A stretch of DNA of 64,000 nucleotides from Delphinus delphis (lineage: Eukaryota > Chordata > Mammalia > Artiodactyla > Delphinidae): assembly GCF_949987515.2 (NCBI RefSeq), contig NC_082702.1:55335600-55399599 (forward strand). The letters are read 5' to 3'. The first letter of the stretch is position 1. The number at the start of each line of letters is the position of its first letter. Shown piece after piece: positions 20,870 through 31,040 of this stretch. Both the position numbers and the translations under genes were made by a program. Under the pieces are notes generated by a model. The model saw only the letters and a program-made list of their open reading frames with translations, did no database searches and was not told the origin of the DNA.

Positions 20870-21050
20870 ACTGCAGTATTTTCACCTGAGATGTGCGCGA
20901 ATCACGTGGGGCGGGGGGCGGGGCTTGTCGAAACGCAGGTTCCGGGTCTGGCGGGTCTGGGCTGGGGCCTGAGGGGCTGCAGTTGCCACGGGCTCCCGGT
21001 GGCGCTGAGACTGCTGACCTCCACATCACACTCTGCGTGGTGAGTACGAC
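20870..21050. mobile_element. MER5-type hAT MITE
   Basis: GCGAATCACGTGGGGCGGGG, ACGCAGGTTCCGGGTCTGGC, GGCCTGAGGGGCTGCAGTTG and CACACTCTGCGTGG follow MER5A order. It lies immediately downstream of the CRISPLD2 3' end and has become GC-rich. Confidence 0.55.
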
Positions 21051-21073
21051 AGGCTTAGCCTCATTCCAGCACT

Positions 21074-21441
21074 GTCCTAGTCAGCTTGGGCACCGCAGGC
21101 GGGGGAGCTCACACCACAGAGGTTTATTTCCCCACACTTCCAGAGGCTGGCAGTCCAAGATCAAGGGGCCGCAGGGCTGCTTTCTCCTGAGGCCTCTCTC
21201 CTTGGCTTGCAGATGGCCACCATCTCACTGTGTCCTCTTCTTTGTTCGAGCATCCCTGGTGTGTCTTCCTCGTCTTATAAGGACACGGGTCCTATAGGAT
21301 CAGGGCCTTATCCTGTAGACTCCATTTAACTTTAATTATCTCCTTAAAAGGCTCCATCTCCAGATACAGTCATGTCAGGCGTTAAGGCTTCCAATATATG
21401 CATTTAGGGAGGGGGGAGCCCAATTCAGTCCTTAACGGTCA
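21074..21441 (-). mobile_element. MaLR-like (MLT1-type) solo LTR
   Basis: CTGTCCTAGTCAGCTTGGGC, AGAGGTTTATTTCCCCACAC, CTTGGCTTGCAGATGGCCAC, ATCTCCAGATACAGTCATGT and GCCCAATTCAGTCC follow the reverse of an MLT1-like LTR along most of its length. It is an old solo LTR without viral genes. Confidence 0.6.
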
Positions 21442-21645
21442 CCATCTTCCCAGGCATCAGCCCCCTTGTGCCCAGTTGAGTCTTGTGTCCCCGTGTTCCG
21501 AACGCTGTCAGCTACGAGCGACTTAGGGAGCTCCTGGCTGACTTCCTTCCCGCTACCCACCCTCCGCCTTTGCTTTCATGGGCCTTCTGTTTATAACACG
21601 TGCTTCTCATTTTCATTGATGGCGGGGTTAGCTTTCCTTTTTTTT

Positions 21646-21772
21646 TTAAGTTTTTAAAATTCTTTGGCTGCGCATATGGCATGCAGATCTTAGTTTCCTG
21701 ACCAGGGATCGAACCCGTGCCCCCTGCAGTGGAAGCTCAGGGTCCTAACTGCTAGACCACCATGGGATTCCC
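21646..21772 (-). mobile_element. Short CHR-type SINE
   Basis: On the minus strand it has GGAATCCCATGGTGGTCTAG, GGGGGCACGGGTTCGATCCC and GGTCAGGAAACTAAGATCTG, ending in GCGCAGCCAAAG. The flank AGCTTTCCTTTTTTTT occurs at 21630 and 21773. Confidence 0.85.
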
Positions 21773-21788
21773 AGCTTTCCTTTTTTTT

Positions 21789-21994
21789 GTTGTCGTTTTT
21801 TTGCGGTGCGCGGGCCTCTCACTGCTGTGGCCTCTGCCGCTACGGAGCACGGGCTCCGGACGCGCAGGCTCAGCGGCCATGGCTCACAGGCCCAGCCGCT
21901 CTGCGGCATGTGGGATCTTCCCGGACCGGAGCACGAACCCGTGTCCCCTGCATCGGCAGGCGAACTCTCAACCACCGCGCCACCAGGGAAGCCC
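21789..21994 (-). mobile_element. Compact CHR-type SINE, head to tail with the previous one
   Basis: On the minus strand: GGGCTTCCCTGGTGGCGCGG, CCGACGCGCAG-type block inverted, GAGCGGCTGGGCCTGTGAGC. The flanks AGCTTTCCTTTT (21773) and AGGTTTCCTTTT (21999) show it inserted in the duplicated target of the neighbouring SINE. Confidence 0.88.
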
Positions 21995-22029
21995 TCCCAG
22001 GTTTCCTTTTTACTAAGTATATCTAAGGC

Positions 22030-22514
22030 TTTTTAAATGTTGATTTTAAAATATTACATAAGCAGGTGTGCAGGTGGGCCGCAGAACCCACGAAGATGGG
22101 GGAATAGTGACTGATGTTTGGGAAATACTGGTTTCTGACGGATGCATTGTCAAGGCCGTGGAAATGCCCTCCCCAACCCCACTGACAGCAACCCCAGGGC
22201 ACTGGGAGCCTTCCTTCCAGCTTTCCTCCCGCAGAATCTGCAGCCTTCCTTGGTGTGCCTCTTTCTCCTGTTTCTGGAAATTCTTCTGACCTCCCAGGAT
22301 GCCACAATCCCAGGCCCCAAACTTCTGGGCCCCAAACCTCCAACATACAAACGATGTACTGGCAGCTGAGGAGGGAGCTGGCCCTTCCTTCTTGCAGAAT
22401 CCGTCTGAGACGCAGCAAAGGTCTGCAGGAGTGCTGTAAGCGGGCTGAATGCCAGCGCCACGCTGCTTGGGAACCCCCAACAGAGGGGGCGCCGGCACAA
22501 GGTGACACAGGGAC
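22030..22514. other. Intergenic DNA, nothing recognised
   Basis: Overlapping open frames of up to 203 codons occur on both strands, but none resembles a protein. I treat them as chance. Confidence 0.4.
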
Positions 22515-22710
22515 AGAGCACGGACTTGGGAGTCCCTGGGTAGCTCCACCTCTTACCAATCGAGGGACCTCAGACAAGTCACTCTTGCCTCTTTGGACCT
22601 CAGGCTGCTCATCTCGGAAATGGGAATTTCTCACAGCATCCTCACCGCAGTGCAGAGATTACAGGGGAGCTGTAGGCTGAAAGGTGCTTGACTAATAATG
22701 GCAACTCTGC
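22515..22710 (+). mobile_element. MIR SINE
   Basis: GACAGAGCACGGACTTGGGA, CTCTTACCAATCGAGGGACC, GACCTCAGGCTGCTCATCTC and GGAAATGGGAA match the sense MIR. Confidence 0.75.
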
Positions 22711-22734
22711 GTACTGGTTGGCATGCTTTGGGGC

Positions 22735-22885
22735 TGCAGATAACACAGACCCCATCTAACAGCCCCAGGACTTGGCAGAAAGACAGATTCTCAGGCCCCA
22801 GCCTAAACCCAGTGAGTCAGACCTCTGGGAGTTAACAAGCCCTCAGGGGGATTCTGCTGCTGGTTCAATTGCAGAATCATTGCTC
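22735..22885. mobile_element. MER5-type hAT MITE
   Basis: GATTCTCAGGCCCCAGCCTA, AACCCAGTGAGTCAGACCTC and AACAAGCCCTCAGGGGGATT follow MER5A order. Confidence 0.6.
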
Positions 22886-23254
22886 GGAAAAACGTTCAGA
22901 TATCTTACGTGAGAAGTCAGGAGGGAGATGATTCGGGGACAGCAGCTCAGAGATGTCGAGACACCTGGTCAGCAAACCTCGCCCCATCCTCTGTGGTCAG
23001 GACGGCCACCGGCCGCAAACTGTCCCCACACTGAGTCTGAGACGGGACGAAGGGATGAGGAGGGGGGTCCTCCTCACAGCATTCTCTCTTTTCTCAGGGA
23101 AGAAGATCTTTCCCGGGATCACCCAGCAGACTTGTTTCTAAATCCCTTTCATCACGGATGGGTCACGTGCCCATTCCTAGGTTTATCACGAGGAATCGGG
23201 ATAGAACAGGAAGGTTTAGAGTAAAGAGAGGCTGACCGGGGGCCGTGAAGGGGT
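22886..23254. other. Intergenic DNA, nothing recognised
   Basis: No repeat family or gene can be supported. Confidence 0.4.
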
Positions 23255-23490
23255 CATGCGGTGTAAGAGTTAAGAGCTAGGTTGCAGACATGCCGGAGTT
23301 TGACTCCCACATCAGCTCTTCACCAGCTGTGTGATGCCGGGCAAGTCGCTCAACCTCTCTGAGCATCAGTGCCCTCCTCCATTAAAGGGAACTAATAACA
23401 GTGTCTACTCCAAGGGGCGGTTATGCGGATTAAATGAGGGCGAACTTGAGACGTGCTCAGCCCTTGGTGGGCACACACAGCTGCCACATT
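23255..23490 (+). mobile_element. MIR SINE
   Basis: GTGTAAGAGTTAAGAGCTAG, CAGCTGTGTGATGCCGGGCA, AGTCGCTCAACCTCTCTGAG and TGCGGATTAAATGAGGGCGA form an almost full-length sense MIR. Confidence 0.85.
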
Positions 23491-24722
23491 TGATCACTGT
23501 ATTGCTTTGCAGCATGGAACTAGTGCCAGTGGTTACATGCCACAGGGAGACAGATTTCTACCAAATTCAAAAAAGAAGATTCAAATTGGTGGAACTTCCA
23601 AAGATGAAATGGCCCTTGTGAAGAGGGAGTGAGCTTCTCATCCTTGGAAGAATACAAGCAGAAGCTGGAGGATCCTCAGACTAGATCTACTTTAACTCCT
23701 CTTTCCGGATTCTGGCTCCCAGCAGAGACCTGCCTTTCCCTCCTCCGCCCTGCCCAGAGGGCCCTGGGGACCCACGGAAGGGGTGACATGAGCTATGGAA
23801 TCCTGGCTCCTCCAACCATGGCCCCTTCATTCTATAAAGGAAAAACAAAAACCCTACAACTTTGTAGGTGGTCCTGAAGCCGTTATGTCTTACCGGGTTC
23901 GATTTTGTTTGTTTTATCCATTGTCCTTCTAGTTTTTCACACCAAACCAAAACCTGTCCTAGCTGACCACTGGGCCTTAAAAAAGTCTTTTAGCCCCTTA
24001 AAAAAATTAATTTGTTGCCAAAGGCCCAGGTGTTGAAAACCTCATGGCATTCCTTTGACTCTTTCATCTTGGCCAACTAAACTGGTAGCAGCCTTCACCC
24101 AAGGACCAGGGAGACAGACCATTAAACCAATTCTTCTGTCAGTGCCTGGCCTGCCTCCGAGGTGGGCAGAAGGCCTCCCTGTGGGACCTGGCTGCCACCA
24201 CGCTGGACGGGGATGGGCTGGCTCATCAGGCAGCAGGCTCCCAGCTCACCTGCTCTCACCTTCTTACCCCAAACATGGCTGTGGTCCCAAGGATATTTCC
24301 TCTCCATCCTGCTGTCACTAGCCCAGACCCACTGCCCCGCCCCTACCTGACCCAGGAAGATGGCAAAGGAACTCACCTGTGCCGAGTGCCACTATGTGCC
24401 AGGACTGAATGGGCACCAGACACATGCTGTCTCATCTAATAAGCACACATCTCCATCAGCAACTTGCTAATTCAATACACTTGTCAAATATAATAATTCA
24501 CATCCTCATTAGATTTTCTTTGTCAAAATGTCAGCTAGGAATATGTTGGGCTGCATGTAACAGAGACCCAACCACAGTGGAAGGTAGGAGGGTGAGGATG
24601 CTGTGAGAAATTTCCATTTCCTAGATGAGCAGGGTGCAGTGCTTGGGAAGTTCTCAAGGACCAGGTTCCTTCCCACTTACTGCTCCGCCAGCCACAGCAC
24701 ATGGCATGTGTCCTTGTGGTTG
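23491..24722. other. Intergenic DNA, nothing recognised
   Basis: Some A-rich and GC-rich patches, no recognised gene. A short L2/MIR-like block (GCCGAGTGCCACTATGTGCC) lies near 24380-24440. Confidence 0.4.
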
Positions 24723-24737
24723 AAAGATGACTGCTTT

Positions 24738-25056
24738 GGACTTCTCTGGTGGCGCAGCGGTTAAGAATCTGCCTGCCAGTGCAGGGGACACAGGTTCCAG
24801 CCCTGGCCCAGGAAGATCCCGCATGCCACAGAGCAACTAAGCCCATGAGCCACAACTACGGAGCCTGCGTGCCACAACTACTGAAGCCGGTGCGCCTAGA
24901 GCCTGTGTTCTGCAACAAGAGAAGCCACCGCAATGAGAAGCCCACGCCTGCAACAAAGAGTAGCCCCCGCTCGCCGCAACTAGAGAAAGCCCACGCACAT
25001 CAACAAAGACCCAACGCAGCCAAAAATAAATAAATGAATCAGTTAATTTTTAAAAA
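24738..25056 (+). mobile_element. Long CHR-type SINE
   Basis: It begins ACTTCTCTGGTGGCGCAGCG and has CTGCCAGTGCAGGGGACACA, two CCACAACTAC-type units and the end AAGACCCAACGCAGCCAAAA followed by AATAAATAAATG. The flanks AAAGATGACTGCTTT (24723) and AAAGACGACTGGTT (25057) form the target duplication with two mismatches. Confidence 0.88.
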
Positions 25057-25139
25057 AAAGACGACTGGTTCACCTCCAGCAAGTCATAGACATTCCGGAA
25101 AGGAAGAGACGTTTCAAAAGGCAGAAGCCACATGGCAGG

Positions 25140-26240
25140 TGATGTTGCCCCCTTTTATTACAGAAATTGTATCTTTCAATTCTAGAATGTCCAGTTGGTT
25201 CTTTTCCTACTTTTCTAATTCTTGGTGAAATTTCTCATTTTTTCATTTATTTCGAATGTATTTTTCTTTATGACTTCAACATAGATATAGATCAGCTAAT
25301 CCGTGTATCTGGACCAGTCACCGTTCACTGTCTTTTCTCTTGAACAGGGGTTGGCAAACCCTTTTCTTAAAGGGTCCAATTGATAAATATTTTAGGGTTG
25401 TGAGTAGTAGCATCTCTGTCACGATTTAACTTTGTGGTTGTAGTCTGAGAGCAGCCATAGGCGATATGTAAGTGGATGAACATGACTGTGTTCCAGTAAA
25501 ACTTCATTTTTAAAAGAAAAAAAAAGAAAGAAAGAAAAAGCAGACGGCCGTCCCCTGGGCCATAGTGTGCTGACCTCTTCTCTTGAGGATGGACACATTT
25601 TTTGGTTTGTTAATTTCTTTGTATGTCTAGTAATTTTAGATGGTATCTTGGACATTGTCAGTAAGGCATCCTGGAGATTGTAGATGGTTACATTTTGTTT
25701 GAGCAGGGAATTAACTTGTCTGGACTCCGAAGCTACTCCACTGCAGTGGCCTGTAACTGAAATCACTCTCGGTGCTGTTGGCCTTTGCTGAGCTGCTGGG
25801 AGTCTGCTGTGTGCATGCATGGTTCAGGGGTCAGCCAGAGACTTGGGCAGAGCTTGTACCCAGAATTTGGCATTCCTCTTCTACAACTCTCTCCTTTCTG
25901 GAGGTTCCCTCCTCACTTTCCAGCTGCTGCCTCCCCTGGTTCTTCAGGATTTAAGGCTTCTTTTAGACGTTTAGCCACTCCTATAGGATGCTGACTAGGG
26001 CTGTGTTCAGGCAAAAAGTTGAAAACCACTGGAGACTCACACAGTGCAGTCCCCTTCCTCCAAGTGTTGACTCCCATGCAGTTTCTGCCCGCCTTTGCTT
26101 CTCCCAATAACCATCAGAGACTTGTATTTTATATTTAGTCTGGAGTTTATGGTTGCCACGTATAGAATGGTTGGTCTGATTGTAGCTACTCTGCCATCAC
26201 TGGGAGAGTAGAACCCAAGTCTAACTCACCCAGAAAAACA
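25140..26240. mobile_element. Old L1M fragment interrupted by a hAT MITE
   Basis: GAATGTCCAGTTGGTTCTTT, TGGTGAAATTTCTCATTTTT, GTATGTCTAGTAATTTTAGA, GGTATCTTGGACATTGTCAG and TTAACTTGTCTGGACTC keep the order of an old L1M 3' region. The order resumes after the MITE at 25345-25580. The outer limits are approximate. Confidence 0.55.
25345..25580. mobile_element. hAT-type MITE (lost-in-L1 insertion)
   Basis: CAGGGGTTGGCAAACCCTTT, AAATATTTTAGGGTTGTGAG, GAGAGCAGCCATAGGCGATA, CTGTGTTCCAGTAAAACTTC and GGGCCATAGTGTGCTGACCT run in the order of a common mammalian non-autonomous hAT element. An A-rich run sits at about 25512-25540. Confidence 0.7.
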
Positions 26241-26461
26241 ACGGAAGCATAGCTTTCCCAGAGGTCGCAGCCGGTAAATTTCCACTGACAACTTGTTGGT
26301 CAGAATTGGGTCCCACAGCCATTCCTAGCTGCAAGGAAGTTGGGAGAGGTGCATGTTTTTTCCTGAGCACATTGCAAATCCAACTGTAAAGCGGGTCCTA
26401 TGGAGAAGAATGGGAGAAGGGACCTTGGGTAGTTAAGATGCAGCTCACTTGGGAACTTCCA

Positions 26462-26822
26462 CAGGTGTAGTTTCTTAGCGCTGCTGTAACAAGTGACCAC
26501 AGGTCCCGTGACTTAAACAACAGAAATGTATTCTCTCACAGTTCTGGAAGCCAGAAGTCTGAAATCAAGGTGTGGGCAGGGCCACGCTCTCTCTGAAGAT
26601 TTCAGAGGAGTGTCCCTCCTGCCTCTTCCAGCTTCTGGGGGCCCCAGGCATCCCTTGGTTTATGACCTCATCACTCCAATCACTCTGCCCCAGCTTACGT
26701 GGCCATTTCAAGATCCTTAACTAATTACATCTACAAGGATCCCAATTCAAAACAAGGTCACGTTCTGAGGTTCCAGGAAGGCATGAATTTGGGAGGGATA
26801 CTGTTCAACCCAATCTAACAGG
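26462..26822 (-). mobile_element. MaLR-like (MLT1-type) solo LTR
   Basis: TTCTTAGCGCTGCTGTAACA, CAACAGAAATGTATTCTCTC, CACAGTTCTGGAAGCCAGAA, GTCTGAAATCAAGGTGTGGG and CTAATTACATCTACAAGGAT form a nearly complete reversed LTR. No internal retroviral region is present. Confidence 0.7.
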
Positions 26823-27089
26823 TAGACACCAGTCCTGCAGGCTGAGCAGTGGTAGCCGGCTGTCCACGTGATAGCTTATCTCCCTGGACACCTGGATTTG
26901 CCACCATTCAATCTTTGGGGTATTTGCCCCAGCCCCTCTGTAGCTCACTGCTGGGGCAGCACTCTGGGAATTAGTGAGTGTTGTGGCTCCAGTGTCCAGT
27001 CTGTGCCCTGTGTCCCATTTTCCCTTTTCAGCCCCTCATAGTTTGAAACTTTAAATCGCCCCAATATGACACTTTTGAGGGGTGGGAAA

Positions 27090-27229
27090 AGAATCTGGAG
27101 CCAGTGGGCCTGGGTTCAAATCCCAGCTCTACTACTTATACTCTGTGAAACCTTGGACGGGTTACTCAACCTCTCTGTGCATCCGTTTCCTCATATATAA
27201 AATGGGAACAGTAATAGCAGTTACTTTGT
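27090..27229 (+). mobile_element. MIR SINE, 5' part (split by L1)
   Basis: GTGGGCCTGGGTTCAAATCC, CAGCTCTACTACTTATACTC and CCTCTCTGTGCATCCGTTTC are the sense MIR. It continues at 27779 after the L1 insertion. Confidence 0.88.
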
Positions 27230-27778
27230 GTTTTTTTTTAATTTATTTTATTGAAGTATAGTTGATTTACAATGTTGTGTTAATGTCTGCTGTACAGCAA
27301 AGTGACTCAGTTATAGACATATATATTCTTTTTCATATTCTTTTCCATTATGGTTTATCACAGGATATTGAATATATTTCCCTGTGCTCTACAGTAGGAC
27401 CTCGTTGTTTCTGCATTCTCTATATAATGGTTTGCATCTGCTAATCCCAAACTCCCACTCCATCCCTCCCCCACTGCCCCTCCCCCTTGGCAACCACGAG
27501 TCTGTCGTCTATGTCTGTGAGTCTGTTTCTGTTTCATAGATAAGTTCGTTTGGGTCATATTTTAGATTCCACATATAAGTGATATCATATGGTATTTGTT
27601 TTTCTCTGTCTGACTTCACTTAGTATGATAATCTCTAGGTCCACCCATGTTGCTGCAAATGGCATTATGTTTTTTTTATGGCTGAGTAGTGTTCCATTGT
27701 ATACATGTAGCACATCTGTATCCATTCATCTGTCTACATTTAGGTTGTTTCCATGTCTTGGCTGTTGTGAATAGTGCT
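27230..27778 (-). mobile_element. 5'-truncated L1 inserted into a MIR, 19-bp target duplication
   Basis: TATAGTTGATTTACAATGTT, AAGTGACTCAGTTATAGACA, GATTCCACATATAAGTGATA, TGGCTGAGTAGTGTTCCATT and GGTTGTTTCCATGTCTTGGC run from the 3' end back to the ORF2/3' UTR junction on the minus strand. GTAATAGCAGTTACTTTGT (27211-27229) and GTAATAGCAGCTACTTTGT (27779-27797) form a 19-bp duplication with one mismatch. Only about 550 bp of the element was copied. Confidence 0.93.
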
Positions 27779-27900
27779 GTAATAGCAGCTACTTTGTATG
27801 GTTGTTACGAGATTCCAAGAAGTTAGTACAGTTGTTTTAAAGCATTTGGAAGCCTGGTGCATAATAAATGCTGTATACACGTTAGTTGGATACCATTATT
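27779..27900 (+). mobile_element. MIR SINE, 3' part
   Basis: GTATGGTTGTTACGAGATTC, GGAAGCCTGGTGCATAATAA and ATGCTGTATACACGTTAG continue the MIR begun at 27090. Confidence 0.8.
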
Positions 27901-28059
27901 TTTACAAATATGTTGTGCGTTCCTGGCATTTTTTTTCCATCTAAAACCCTGCCCTGGGCCTTCAGGCAGCAGCCCCTGCTGTTCTCAGGGAAGGGGGACC
28001 ACAGCAGAACAGGAGGAACAAAGAGGTACATTTTATTTAGCTTTTGATTTACTAGCCAG

Positions 28060-28950
28060 ATTTCTGGTTTTTTAAATTTTTTCTTTTGACGTCATTTCAG
28101 ACTTGCAGAAAAGCCACACAAATACTCCAAAGAATTCCCCTCTACCCTTCATGCAGCGTCCCCAGATGTGAACACTTACTGCATTTCCGTGATCATCTTC
28201 TTTGCCTTTTTTCTTTTCTATTTAAGAGGGAGTTGCAGACATGAGACCCCCTTTATCTCTCAATGCTTCAGTATTTCCTAAGAACAAGGACACTCTCTTC
28301 TGAGGAAGGAGACGTTTTCTTACAACACCTGGTGTAATTGTCTGCATCAGGGAAGTTGACACGGATGCATTATGGGATCTAATCTACGGACCTTATTCAG
28401 ATTTTGCCGATTGTCCCAGGAATGTCCGTTATCGCAAAAGAAACTCTCAGCTAATGAATCACATTCGGTTTTCGTGTCTTAATTCGTGTCCTCGAATCTG
28501 GACAACTCCTCACTTATGTTCTTCTTTTATGATGTTGACATTTTTTAAAAGATGACTGACCAGATGTTTTGTGGAACGTTCCTCAAATCAAGTTTGTCTT
28601 GTGTTTCTTCCTTATGAGATTCAGATGACACGTTTTTGGAAGGAATCTCACAGAAGTGACATTGTGAGCTTCTCAGTGCCTCATACCAAGGGCATGTGTC
28701 TATTTGCTGTGGGCTCTGATGTCAGTTTTGAGATCTTGATTAAGGTGGTGTCTGCCAGCTTTTTCCGCTGTGAAGTTCCTATATTTTTTGGTAATAGATA
28801 ATGATCTTGCAGAGAGATATATTGGAACTATGTAAATCTCCTATCCTCAGAAAACCTTCACTCACCGGTTTTACCCTCTAGTGATGCCTCTTCCCTGGAA
28901 CAAGTATTTTATGACGGCTGTCACATGGTGACTGCTCTTATTACGCTACA
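28060..28950. mobile_element. Old L1 fragment (L1ME-like)
   Basis: GCAGAAAAGCCACACAAATA, GTCCCCAGATGTGAACACTT, TTCCTCAAATCAAGTTTGTC, AGATGACACGTTTTTGGAAG and CACAGAAGTGACATTGTGAG occur in the order of very old L1 3' ends. The end point is approximate. Confidence 0.5.
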
Positions 28951-29019
28951 CCTTCCACATTTATCGGTTGGCATTTTCCTCTAAGGAAGAGGTTTCCCTT
29001 CTCCCGTATTCGTTTATTT

Positions 29020-29130
29020 ATTCACACACACATTGTATTTTATAAACGTATATTCCAAGTGTATTACTTGGAATATACATGTTATATACAATATATATAC
29101 ACACATGTTATATACAAATATGTAGACACA
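29020..29130. repeat. AT-rich tract containing a perfect inverted repeat
   Basis: Alternating TATATACA runs. At 29048-29060 and 29066-29078 two 13-base arms (GTATATTCCAAGT and its exact complement) surround a 5-base loop. Confidence 0.9.
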
Positions 29131-30297
29131 CAGGCATTTATTGTTGTGGACTCAATAATTCTTATTTTATGCAGTGCATTACAATGTTGTTGTTTTTTTT
29201 TTTGATGCTCAAATCATCCCAGATTTGAGCGGTGGGAACCCCTTCCAGCTGGCTCGTGTCCTTTTCACACAGCCCATCAGTTGTGGCTCAGTTTCCTGGC
29301 ACAAGGTGCTCCTGGCTCGCCTTGTACTTTCCTTCCCCTAGTCTTGGAACCAGTCATTTCTCCAAGGAGCCCTACTTCCTTTTGGTGGAGACTGTATCTA
29401 AATAGATACGTGAAACTCTCTGGTGGAGAAAATAGGTTGAGGAAAAGGATGCTCAGATCTCAAAAGCCACATCTCATGGACCACACAGCAGATTTGGGGA
29501 GAATCTGGTTCTTCACCCTGCCCAGCCTCTGCAGATAATAGGAGAGCAGAAGCCTAAACCCAGCTGCCGGCCATGGTCTGAGGGGCTCCCCAACCCCAGG
29601 AGGCTGAGCCCACCTCGTGCTGTAGAAACTTGGAGACACTTGCTTTCCCAGAATCCCTTGCAGCTAGGGTGCATGCATGGGACGTGTTTCTGTAACTTCC
29701 AATTGGGAGCCCCTGGTGCAAGGAAGGTGGTGTCCAGAGACTTTTCTCGGGGGAGCAGTGGGACTTCAGGGATCGCAGGCAGGGGTGCCAGATTTAGACA
29801 AAGTAGAATAATAATAATAACATTAAAATATTGTATGGAACATACCCTTACTAAAATACTATTGTTTTTGTGCAGTTCATAGTGGACCGGCTCACCTCTG
29901 TTTCATCTGGCAACCCTAGGCATGGGATAACAGGAGAGTCTGGACTCCCTCCCCGGCGGGCTCTATGGCAGCCACCCACAGGTAGGTCCCACCAGACCAT
30001 TCTGCAGAGTGATTTTGGGTGTCATTTCTGGCTGCAGAACCCTCCTGCCTGGTCCTCCAGCCCTCCTTGATATTCTGTGGGAACCACAGTGTTCTTGTAA
30101 CAAGTCCCTTTTTTGCTTAAATAAGTACAGGGTGCTGTGAAGGGCCACCTGTGCCGGCCTCTCATTGTGTCGGAGTCAGGTGGGGACAAAAGGAGGGTCC
30201 CCCAGGTCAGTTCCAGGAAACTGGAGAGTAGAGGGGCTAGTTCCCCACTTCCTTCCAGAACTTGCAGGATTCCCCAGCCTGCAGCCTGAAGACAGCC
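29131..30297. other. Intergenic DNA, nothing recognised
   Basis: It includes an ATAATAATAA patch near 29809. No gene or named repeat can be supported. Confidence 0.4.
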
Positions 30298-30640
30298 ACC
30301 CACCCATCCCTCCATCCTCCATCATCTTCCATCCACCCATCTACCCATCCATCTACCCACCCATCCATCATCCGTCCATCATCTACCATCTACCCACCCA
30401 CCCACCCATCCATTCATCTGTCCATCCATCCATCATCCCTCCGTCCGTCCATCCATCATCTACCATCTACCCACCCATCCATTCATCCACCCATCCATCC
30501 ATCTACCCATCCATCCATCTACCCATCCATCTATCTACCCATCCATCCATCCATCCACCCATCCATCCATCCACCCACTCATCCATCCATCCATCCATCC
30601 ATCCATCCATTCATCCATCCATCCCTCCCTCCATCCATCT
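30298..30640. repeat. (ATCC)n tetranucleotide array, interrupted
   Basis: About 340 bases built from CATC and CACC units with CATCTACC and CATCTGTC interruptions; it becomes purer towards 30580-30620. It keeps frames open for over 120 codons as Pro-Ser-Ile-His repeats, which are artefacts. It abuts an L2 element. Confidence 0.92.
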
Positions 30641-31040
30641 GACATTTATTGAACACCTACTGTGTGTGAGGCACTGTCTGGGTCCTAGAGACACTACAGA
30701 TGAAAAAAACCAATAGATACAAGTGTGTCTGCTCCCACATGGAGCTTACATTCATGTGGGGGAGGCAGGCATTAAACAAAACAAGTCCCACACGTTCTAT
30801 GTCAGTTGGTGACAAGTGCTGTAAAGGTCAGAGAACGGGGAAGGGGGCAGGGCGTGCCGAGGCTGGGGCTGTTGGTATTTTACACTGAGTGGTCAGGAAG
30901 TGAGGTCAGGTCCCTGAGAAGGTGACATTTGAAAAGGGGGATGGAGGTGAGGGAGGAGCCCAGTGGCAGTCAGAGGGCAGAGAGTTCCAGGTGGAGGGAG
31001 CGGCGAGCCCCAAGGTGCTGGGGAGAGCACGCGCCTGGTC
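30640..31040 (+). mobile_element. L2 LINE 3' region
   Basis: TGACATTTATTGAACACCTA, CTGTGTGTGAGGCACTGTCT, CCCACATGGAGCTTACATTC, GAGAAGGTGACATTTGAAAA and GTTCCAGGTGGAGGGAGC follow the L2 3' consensus for 400 bp. Confidence 0.85.

Noticed and set aside
30165..30716. A 183-codon frame rich in His, Pro, Ser and Ile
   Set aside because: It is the translation of the ATCC array, which lacks stops in this phase. It has no non-repeat coding part.
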